A stretch of DNA of 64,000 nt from the NCBI RefSeq assembly GCF_008711155.1, contig NZ_VUYQ01000003.1:496001-560000 (forward strand), in the 5' to 3' direction. How positions within the stretch are numbered: the first letter of the stretch is position 1; each line of letters starts with the position of its first letter. The notes beneath the pieces were generated by a model that saw nothing but the letters and a program-made list of their open reading frames with translations, ran no database searches and was not told the DNA's origin. Below, piece after piece: positions 34,221 through 40,124 of the stretch. The position numbers and the translations under genes are program-made. Source of the DNA: Dechloromonas sp. CZR5. GTDB taxonomy: Bacteria; Pseudomonadota; Gammaproteobacteria; Burkholderiales; Rhodocyclaceae.

Positions 34221-34874
34221 TCATGCCGCCGATTTACCGACCAAGCGCAACAACGTAGAGGCCGGTACTTCCGAGACATGGACGGCAAGCCGTGACGCAT
34301 CGGATCCACCGCTGAAAACCTGCTTGGCCTTCTGCAAGTCACCGACCAGGCGCGGAGGATCCACCGGGAAGCCGGCAATGCGATTCTCCCCATCGCTCAA
34401 TCCGCACAGGTAACGAGGGTGTGGCGGGATATCATCGCCGCGCGTCTTGTACGCCCTGAAGTTCGTTTCAAACCGCTTCTGCAAAAACGGCAATTCATCG
34501 TCGCGGCACTGGCACAGCTTCGGCCATCCGCCCAGGTCATCAATCGCCAGGTGAATCACCGGGTCATCGAAGACAATGGACTGGTGCATACCGACCGCAC
34601 CAACCGCACGCATCACCTTGGCCCACGCCAGGGCTGCCGCGCTCTGCGTCGTCCCTTCGATCATCCGAACGATATCGGCGATCTTCGGCATCCACTGTCC
34701 GCTGTCCGGATTTTGCAGATGGCGCATGATCGCGGCTTCGATATCCTCAACCGGATACTTGCTCAAGCCTTGCCAGTAAAGCGCGATCACGCCTTCGGAC
34801 AGGTCGCGGACGTAATACTCGGCCAGGGCAGCGAGGGCTCGCGCAAAGCGCACGGAGCTACGGGCTTGCGTCAT
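34221..34874 (-). CDS. DUF6475-type phage replication-region protein
   Basis: A 217-residue protein starting at ATG 34874, overlapping the DUF1376 gene stop. It has YWQGLSKYPVEDIEAAIMRHLQNPDSGQWMPKIADIVRMIEGT, then IVFDDPVIHLAIDDLGGW and ELPFLQKRFETNFRAYKT. This set marks a family that usually lies right after DUF1376 replication proteins. It may act as a helicase loader or replisome partner, which is inferred from position. Confidence 0.7.
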   Translation of the reverse strand: MTQARSSVRFARALAALAEYYVRDLSEGVIALYWQGLSKYPVEDIEAAIMRHLQNPDSGQWMPKIADIVRMIEGTTQSAAALAWAKVMRAVGAVGMHQSIVFDDPVIHLAIDDLGGWPKLCQCRDDELPFLQKRFETNFRAYKTRGDDIPPHPRYLCGLSDGENRIAGFPVDPPRLVGDLQKAKQVFSGGSDASRLAVHVSEVPASTLLRLVGKSAA

Positions 34875-35887
34875 GGGGTGACTCCTTGGGATGCCAGCCA
34901 ACGTTCAGCCGCCTCGGCAGTCTTCTGCCCTGGTGATTGACGCTGTACGGATTGACGTTTGGGTGCCTGGCTGTTCGCCAGGACGCGATCGACGTACTTC
35001 GGAAGGCAGGCAATGGGCTCAGTCGCCTCGGCATGCGCCTTGGTCAGCGCATCGCGCATCTGCTGCTGGGTGATGCCGCTATCGCACCAGCGCCTGAAGA
35101 TCGGCCACAACGATTCCCGATCGAAACGGCTGCCGGCATCGAAGCTGGTACCGGCCACGCGATTGAACCATATCATCCACTGGCTTTCTGCCCGGGGCGG
35201 GTCCGGAATGTTCGTCACATCCGGCTCAAGCTGCCCCTCCAATGGTTGAAGTTCGGGTGATGATTGTTTACTTAATTCTCCCTGTCCCTGTCTCTGTCCA
35301 CTGTCTCTGTCTATTGGATTGCGTTTCCCGAGGGACGTATCCGGGACATCGGCACCTTGTCCCTCGGGACATTCCTTCTTTGTCCCTGGGGACGCCGTTG
35401 TTTTGAACGGTGCCTTCGGAGGCTCATAGTTGGGGGACAAATACTGTTCGATAGTTGGGTACGGAATGGCTGAATCGCCCGTCAGTTCATGTCTTTGGTT
35501 GATTTTCTTGATCCGCGCGCACTCGGTATTCCAGGCCTGCTCGAGCTTTCTAGCCCATGCTTCATTGGCTTTTTCCGCAACAACGGGGTGATATAGTCGT
35601 CCATCGCTGCACTTCACCCAGCCGCGCAGACTTCCCTCGCGGACTTTCTTCCATTCCTTGACGACGCGACCAAAACCGGCGAGTTGCGCCAGGATAATGT
35701 CGTCGTCCGGAAGGCTAGCGGCCGGGATCTGGTGCCATGAAGCGCACCACAACAGCACGGCACAGCGGAATTCATCGCCTGACGAAATGGCGGCAATGTC
35801 GCTGTCTCGAAGCCTGACCACATCAAGAGGCATGAACGGGAACCCACGCAAGTCGCAACCGCTGGGCGTCAGTGGTTCAGTTGTCAC
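34871..35887 (-). CDS. DUF1376-domain phage replication protein
   Basis: A 338-residue protein. The N-terminal part (MPLDVVRLRDSDIAAIS, LLWCASWHQIPAASLPDDD, LRGWVKCSDGRLYHPVVAEKA) is the DUF1376 domain of phage replication initiators. The middle is polar and low-complexity and the C-terminus (WPIFRRWCDSGITQQQMRDAL) is a small helical domain. It starts at GTG 35887 overlapping the 38-residue gene upstream. It probably binds the element's origin or loads replication proteins. Confidence 0.75.
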   Translation of the reverse strand: MTTEPLTPSGCDLRGFPFMPLDVVRLRDSDIAAISSGDEFRCAVLLWCASWHQIPAASLPDDDIILAQLAGFGRVVKEWKKVREGSLRGWVKCSDGRLYHPVVAEKANEAWARKLEQAWNTECARIKKINQRHELTGDSAIPYPTIEQYLSPNYEPPKAPFKTTASPGTKKECPEGQGADVPDTSLGKRNPIDRDSGQRQGQGELSKQSSPELQPLEGQLEPDVTNIPDPPRAESQWMIWFNRVAGTSFDAGSRFDRESLWPIFRRWCDSGITQQQMRDALTKAHAEATEPIACLPKYVDRVLANSQAPKRQSVQRQSPGQKTAEAAERWLASQGVTP

Positions 35888-36000
35888 TCACCCGCCCCTT
35901 CAAACCGACCATCCGGGTGAACTGAAAACAGCACCAGGATCAAGACATGAACCCTGTCGAATAGCGTAACAAGCACGCGCTTTGCGATATCGAAACCCAT
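35884..36000 (-). CDS. Small phage protein, 38 residues
   Basis: ATG 36000 behind GGAGA opens 38 codons (MGFDIAKRVLVTLFDRVHV ... GAGE) with one short hydrophobic stretch. The stop overlaps the GTG of the DUF1376 gene. Strong ribosome site and coupling suggest it is real. Function unknown; possibly a small membrane peptide. Confidence 0.5.
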   Translation of the reverse strand: MGFDIAKRVLVTLFDRVHVLILVLFSVHPDGRFEGAGE

Positions 36001-36001
36001 G

Positions 36002-36232
36002 CTATTTCTCCGCCACGACGGGCTCTTGGTTGAACTGCTTTGTGCGCGTCAGGTGGTACCCGCCGCACGCAGGGCAGCGATAGTGAAACAGGCGCTTGGT
36101 TTCCGGACGGCGCTCGAGGGATTGCATGGCACCAGCACGCGCGGACATAGCATCCGGCCAGCGATGCTTTCCCTGGCACATGCGCTGCAATTCCTCTTCG
36201 GTATAGCCGTGGCTTTTACGGGGTTTCGTCAC
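36002..36232 (-). CDS. Small zinc-ribbon-like phage protein
   Basis: A 76-residue protein starting at GTG 36232. FHYRCPACGGYHLTRT gives one CxxC with a His, a possible half zinc ribbon. The N-terminus is basic (MTKPRKSHGYTEEELQRMC). It may bind nucleic acid. Unknown family. Confidence 0.55.
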   Translation of the reverse strand: MTKPRKSHGYTEEELQRMCQGKHRWPDAMSARAGAMQSLERRPETKRLFHYRCPACGGYHLTRTKQFNQEPVVAEK

Positions 36233-36235
36233 GCC

Positions 36236-36352
36236 TCAATCTCTCCCGATTCCGGCAACGACGCGCAGTCGATCGGCGTGCATACTGGCCACACGATCAA
36301 CGCCCCACACACGAATCATGACCAGGTTGCGCACCCATTCAGCGAGCGGCAT
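36236..36352 (-). CDS. Small phage protein, 38 residues
   Basis: ATG 36352 lies behind GGAGG with a six-base gap and opens MPLAEWVRNLVMIRVWG ... GIGRD. It overlaps the 3' end of the Cro-like gene by 14 bases. A frame extended upstream to 36418 is less likely because it lacks a ribosome site. Function unknown. Confidence 0.5.
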   Translation of the reverse strand: MPLAEWVRNLVMIRVWGVDRVASMHADRLRVVAGIGRD

Positions 36353-36557
36353 TCCGGCCTCCTTGGCTAACCGGGTAAATGTCCTTGCGGGTGACTGCTC
36401 CCCCAAGAACCCTCTCAAACGTCACAGCACGTTGAGGAGAAATCGGCGCGTCACCGGAAACCATCTGCGACAAATACGATGCTGAGATACCCATTTCTCG
36501 GGCGATTCGTGCTGCTTCACCACGTTCTAGATTCGAAAAATGGCTCTTCAAGTCCAT
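36339..36557 (-). CDS. Cro-like DNA-binding regulator
   Basis: A 72-residue HTH protein. MGISASYLSQMVSGDAPISPQRAV is a typical HTH with the recognition helix YLSQMVSG, as in Cro/YdaS-type early regulators. It is divergent from the CI-like gene, and the 98 bases between their starts include an inverted-repeat operator. It should repress or switch early transcription. Confidence 0.75.
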   Translation of the reverse strand: MDLKSHFSNLERGEAARIAREMGISASYLSQMVSGDAPISPQRAVTFERVLGGAVTRKDIYPVSQGGRNAAR

Positions 36558-36589
36558 GGAATGTACGCTCCGTATCAGATGCCACGGAG

Positions 36590-36622
36590 TTTATTAAACA
36601 CTAAACGCGGAGTCAAGTGTTT
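36590..36622 (-). promoter_or_regulatory. Early-left promoter and operator
   Basis: On the minus strand TTGACT (36611-36616) and AATAAA (36590-36595) form a promoter for the Cro-like gene. It is overlapped by a dyad AAACACT (36596-36602) / AGTGTTT (36616-36622). The same 13-mer CAAACACTTGACT and dyad occur at the plus-strand promoter at 38048. Confidence 0.65.
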
Positions 36623-36655
36623 GCTTGTTTAGAAATCACTAACCAAACTTGCCCC

Positions 36656-37219
36656 ATGACCAAGCAACTAATCGCCGCCACCCGCAGGAATAACCTTGCA
36701 AAATGGTTCTCGAAGAGGCCTATTCCGGCTGCCGAAAAGAGCTACCTATCGCAACTGATCAGAGGTAAGGCACCGTTCGGAGAAAAAGCCGCTAGGCGGC
36801 TTGAGAATCAATACGGGATGGGTGATGGTTATCTCGACAAGGACGTTGATAACGCAGTCACAGGAGGCGGCACCGAAAACAGCTATTCACTGTCGCCCCA
36901 GGCCATAAAACTCATATCCGTGATTTCAAGACTTGATCAGGCCGGCGGCATGGAGGATGTGTTAACCGCTGCGGAGTTGCTATTACGAAAATCGCTTCCG
37001 TCTAACGAATCCGCTCTAGGGCCGGATGCGCTCAATGGAATTCTTGGCCTAGACCTATACGCGAGCAAAAACGAATCTAACGGCTCGCAAGATCAATCCG
37101 ACACCGAACCAGAAGACGTCAACAAGGAAGGGAAAAATGAGTTCCTTGGGCTGGTCAAAAAATATGAAAGCAGCGACGTATCTACAGATCGCCGGAAAAG
37201 TGACAGACGAAAGATATAA
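36656..37219 (+). CDS. CI-like phage repressor, without peptidase domain
   Basis: A 187-residue protein starting at MTKQLIAATRRNNL (ATG 36656). The HTH YLSQLIRGKAPFGEKAARRLENQYG fits a phage repressor N-terminal domain. The rest is polar and shows no LexA-type S24 peptidase motif, so it may be de-repressed by an antirepressor and not by RecA-driven self-cleavage. It is divergent from the Cro-like gene and shares its operator region. Confidence 0.65.
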   Translation: MTKQLIAATRRNNLAKWFSKRPIPAAEKSYLSQLIRGKAPFGEKAARRLENQYGMGDGYLDKDVDNAVTGGGTENSYSLSPQAIKLISVISRLDQAGGMEDVLTAAELLLRKSLPSNESALGPDALNGILGLDLYASKNESNGSQDQSDTEPEDVNKEGKNEFLGLVKKYESSDVSTDRRKSDRRKI

Positions 37220-37259
37220 TTCTCGAAATGTAACAAAAACACAAATATTTTGGCGCGTG

Positions 37260-37281
37260 GTATATTACCTAGGTAATATAC
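37260..37281. promoter_or_regulatory. Perfect 22-bp palindrome upstream of a small gene
   Basis: The half site GTATATTACCT is followed by its exact reverse complement. It lies 13 bases before the ATG of the 78-residue gene at 37295. A perfect AT-rich palindrome at this place is a strong operator candidate; TATATT and TATACT inside it could serve as a -10 box. Confidence 0.7.
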
Positions 37282-37294
37282 TGCGAGCTGTTAA

Positions 37295-37531
37295 ATGGCC
37301 TCGAACGTCAAGTTGTACGATCTATCGCGCGCAAATCACGAAGCAACCAAAGATGCAATCAGAGATGCGTTGCGGCAGGCAAAAGACAGGGAATTTGAAG
37401 GTGCAATAGTCATTTTGACAAAGCGCAATGACGGTCATTCATCGGTTATCATGGCCGGCAATGCCGTCAAACATGAGCGAGCAAACCTTGAGCTTTTTAA
37501 ACTCAAACTCAAAATGGCGCTTGACGATTAA
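37295..37531 (+). CDS. Small phage protein, palindrome-controlled
   Basis: A 78-residue basic-acidic helical protein (LYDLSRANHEATKDAIRDALRQAKDREFEGAIVILTKRN). It follows a perfect palindrome and ends before a strong terminator, so it forms its own transcription unit. It could be an antirepressor or regulatory protein binding that palindrome, but no family is recognised. Confidence 0.6.
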   Translation: MASNVKLYDLSRANHEATKDAIRDALRQAKDREFEGAIVILTKRNDGHSSVIMAGNAVKHERANLELFKLKLKMALDD

Positions 37532-37621
37532 AACTGGGAAATTCCGAGGAGCTAAGAACACTCGGCCCTGAGTGTGCGACATCACACTCCGGAATGTACG
37601 ACGGTACGTTCCCCTCCCCCA

Positions 37622-37643
37622 CCCCGCTTATGCGGGGTTTTTA
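37622..37643 (+). terminator. Terminator of the 78-residue gene
   Basis: Stem CCCCGC / GCGGGG with a TTAT loop and TTTTTATT tail. Confidence 0.85.
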
Positions 37644-37718
37644 TTGCTTTTTACATCATAGTTGAATGACATGCAATTAGACTAAAGGCATAGACGCCTA
37701 AGTATATATGCATATCGA

Positions 37719-37949
37719 TCAGTCTTCACACCGGAATTGCGTATTGCACTGACCTCGGCAAGACTGACTGACCATGAACGGCGTTTTCCCATAACGCCCG
37801 CACTCTTCAGCCGCCTTGGAAAAGGCAGAATCCATCCCGGGTTGCGAGTTTCCGTGCTTGATAACAACGCCCTTATGGGTCGACTGAACAACTGTGGCAG
37901 ATGCGCACCCTGCGAGTAAGACAGCAAAGACCAATGGGATTAACTTCAT
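37719..37949 (-). CDS. Small prophage lipoprotein
   Basis: A 76-residue protein with a lipoprotein signal (MKLIPLVFAVLLAGC). The ATG at 37949 is preceded by AGGAGG. The mature part has three further Cys residues near the end (VSQSCRGQCNTQFRCED). Encoded opposite to the surrounding genes, it could be a lysogenic-conversion cargo gene expressed from the integrated element. Function unknown. Confidence 0.65.
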   Translation of the reverse strand: MKLIPLVFAVLLAGCASATVVQSTHKGVVIKHGNSQPGMDSAFSKAAEECGRYGKTPFMVSQSCRGQCNTQFRCED

Positions 37950-38005
37950 AGCAACCTCCTGAATGTGTCATTGGCATTATCCCTGCCAGTCGCAAAAACC
38001 AAAAC

Positions 38006-38025
38006 CCGCTTCGGCGGTTTTTTTT
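38006..38025. terminator. UUCG-loop hairpin with T run
   Basis: CCGC-TTCG-GCGG followed by eight T. It lies between the lipoprotein gene and the promoter at 38048 and probably insulates the two. Confidence 0.6.
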
Positions 38026-38047
38026 CGCCCATCACAAAATGTTTAAC

Positions 38048-38081
38048 AAACACTTGACTTGTCGGTTAAGTGTTTTATAAA
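38048..38081 (+). promoter_or_regulatory. Early-right promoter and operator
   Basis: TTGACT (38054-38059), 16 bases, TATAAA (38076-38081). A dyad AAACACT (38048-38054) / AAGTGTTT (38068-38075) overlaps it and matches the site at 36596-36622. It should drive the plus-strand RecT/exonuclease operon under the same repressor. Confidence 0.7.
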
Positions 38082-38115
38082 CTTGATTCCGAAGTCACCC
38101 GCCAAGGAGATCACT

Positions 38116-38148
38116 GTGGGCAGCAACCTAAGCATCACCGGCGAGTAA
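38116..38148 (+). other. Possible 10-codon leader ORF
   Basis: GTG 38116 behind AAGGAG reads MGSNLSITGE then TAA. It precedes the first gene of the plus-strand operon. It could be a leader peptide or remnant. Confidence 0.35.
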
Positions 38149-38229
38149 CCCATGTCTCACAACGCTAACGGCACGCGTGAAGGTGCCAATAGGCCGGGGG
38201 TCGTATCCGGCGCCTATCAGGAGGAAGTC

Positions 38230-38442
38230 ATGAAATTGATCACCCTGTTTTTTCTATTGCTCCAACTTCGCGCTCTCGAAGTGACGATGTACGGTCAAGA
38301 AGAAGCGCTTGCCGTCGTTCGGGATCCGGAAACCATCAACCGTATCACCCTGGCCCGCATCGCCTGCCGCCGCGAATGGCATCGTGTTCGCGGTCGCTAC
38401 CTGGAACTGAAGCGTAGCTGCAACGTGTGGAGGATCGCGTGA
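38230..38442 (+). CDS. Small phage protein with N-terminal hydrophobic helix
   Basis: A 70-residue protein. The start is ATG 38230 because AGGAGGA precedes it; an upstream ATG at 38152 lacks a site. It begins with a hydrophobic stretch (MKLITLFFLLLQLRAL) and ends basic. The stop overlaps the next gene. Function unknown. Confidence 0.55.
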   Translation: MKLITLFFLLLQLRALEVTMYGQEEALAVVRDPETINRITLARIACRREWHRVRGRYLELKRSCNVWRIA

Positions 38443-38783
38443 TGGTCTGCAACTTCACCGGCATGTTGAGCGCCCCCTGCGTTTCCCGGGTAGCGGTCTA
38501 TACCGCGACCTACTCCGATGGTTTCGGCCTGGTACGCAAAGAGATCGAAGCGCCGAACCGCACCGTAGCCTATGCGATTGCCACTCGCCGCCCCCCGGAA
38601 GGTCATCAACTGACCAACCTGCGCAAGAAGAAGTCGTTCGGGGTTTCCGACGTTGCCAGTCTGGACGAGCGCGTCGACATGGCGATGACCCGGGCGCTGT
38701 ACAGCATCTACACCAACACGGATACCGCCGCGCGTTTTGCCAGGGCGGAAATCAAGGCCTCCGCGATGGCAGCCAGATCATGA
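38442..38783 (+). CDS. Small phage protein, 113 residues
   Basis: Starts at ATG 38442 behind GTGGAGGA. The sequence (AVYTATYSDGFGLVRKEIEAPNRTVAYAIA) looks like a small mixed alpha/beta protein. Unknown family; part of the RecT operon. Confidence 0.55.
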   Translation: MVCNFTGMLSAPCVSRVAVYTATYSDGFGLVRKEIEAPNRTVAYAIATRRPPEGHQLTNLRKKKSFGVSDVASLDERVDMAMTRALYSIYTNTDTAARFARAEIKASAMAARS

Positions 38784-39022
38784 GAACAATAACTATCACC
38801 GTAGAAGATGGGGCGTGCGGATACGACGTTCACGAAAACGGAAAGTGCTGCAACGGTCTGTCATGGGACGAAATGCTTGGTCAGGTAGCGATGCTGACCA
38901 TGCCGGCGAGTCGTCTTGGCAATGGTTTCAGGATGCAAACACCTGAAGAGTGGGAAAAGGAACGCAACAAACGATTCCCTCAAATGGATCAATCGGAAAA
39001 TCAACCAGCGAGGAACATATGA
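38780..39022 (+). CDS. Small phage protein, 80 residues
   Basis: Starts at ATG 38780 in an ATGA overlap with the preceding gene and ends four bases into recT. ITVEDGACGYDVHENGKCCNGLSWDEML has three Cys and an acidic C-terminal tail. Unknown family. Confidence 0.55.
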   Translation: MRTITITVEDGACGYDVHENGKCCNGLSWDEMLGQVAMLTMPASRLGNGFRMQTPEEWEKERNKRFPQMDQSENQPARNI

Positions 39023-40101
39023 GTAACAGTGTCGCAACCCAAAACCCCATTGCCGCATTCAGCGGCTTCATGGACAAGTTCAAGCCCCAACTTGCCCTGG
39101 CCATTCCCAAGCACCTTTCCGCTGATCGCATGTCACGCCTGGCACTCACCTCCTTCAGCACGAATTCAAAGCTGCAGGAGTGCGATCCGAAGAGCATCGC
39201 CGCATCGATCATGACGGCTGGCCAGCTTGGCCTGGAACCCGGCGTTAATGGCCAGGGATTTCTCGTTCCCTATGGCCGCACATGCACCTTCGTCCCAGGC
39301 TGGAAAGGTCTGGTCGACCTGGTGTCACGCTCTGGTCGTGGAACGGTATATACCGGCGTGATCTTCAAGGATCAGGAATATACATGGCTGGATGGGGCTC
39401 GCCGCGACCTGATCATTCATAACGAAACTGACCTTGATGATCCGGATGACATCACGCATGCCTATTCAATCGGCTGGGTAAAGGATTCCTCTATGCCGAT
39501 TATCGAGCTTTGGCGTGTTTCTAAAATCGTCAAGCACCGCGACAAATACAACAAGGTTGGCAAGAGCCACTACAGCTTCCGTGACTGGGAAATGTACGCC
39601 AGAAAAATCCCGTTGCTCCAGGTGCTGAAGTACATGCCGCAGTCGATCGAGCTATCCAATGCTATCGCTATCAGCCATGCCAGCGAGGCCGGCCGCGCCG
39701 CCATCATTGAAAACGGCATCGTTCTGGATACCGAGCCGGAAATGCGCGAAGAGCAGACGCTGTGCTACTCGGATGATGATTTCAATCGCAACCTGCCGGG
39801 CTGGAAGAAGTTGATCGCCGAGGGCAAGAAAACACCGCAACAGGTGATTGCTACAGCCAACTCCAAGGCACCACTGACCGCCGATCAGCAGAAAAAGATT
39901 CTCGAATTCCCCGGTCCGTCCGCGCAATCCAGCGGTGAAATCGTCGTCACCTACGCCCAGGTATCCGACAAGTTGAACAAGGCCGGCGATATCGATCTGC
40001 TCGATGCAGCGGCGGACCTGATCGGCGAAGTCGCAGACCCGCAACAGCGCGCCGAACTCGGCAATCTCTACAAGCAACGCCGGGCTGAGCTCGCCGGCTA
40101 A
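39019..40101 (+). CDS. recT: RecT single-strand annealing protein
   Basis: A 360-residue protein starting at ATG 39019 after GAGGAA. KFKPQLALAIPKHL, IMTAGQLGLEPG, FVPGWKGLVDLVSRSG and VSKIVKHRDKYNK are RecT/Bet family marks. It anneals complementary single strands for recombination with the 5'-3' exonuclease encoded just downstream. The C-terminal tail is acidic. Confidence 0.92.
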   Translation: MSNSVATQNPIAAFSGFMDKFKPQLALAIPKHLSADRMSRLALTSFSTNSKLQECDPKSIAASIMTAGQLGLEPGVNGQGFLVPYGRTCTFVPGWKGLVDLVSRSGRGTVYTGVIFKDQEYTWLDGARRDLIIHNETDLDDPDDITHAYSIGWVKDSSMPIIELWRVSKIVKHRDKYNKVGKSHYSFRDWEMYARKIPLLQVLKYMPQSIELSNAIAISHASEAGRAAIIENGIVLDTEPEMREEQTLCYSDDDFNRNLPGWKKLIAEGKKTPQQVIATANSKAPLTADQQKKILEFPGPSAQSSGEIVVTYAQVSDKLNKAGDIDLLDAAADLIGEVADPQQRAELGNLYKQRRAELAG

Positions 40102-40124
40102 CGCCACCCACTACGGAGTCCAAA

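Noticed and set aside
36236..36418. A 60-codon version of the small gene beginning at 36418
   Set aside because: The ATG at 36352 has GGAGG at the right distance, and the longer frame would overlap the Cro-like gene by 80 bases.
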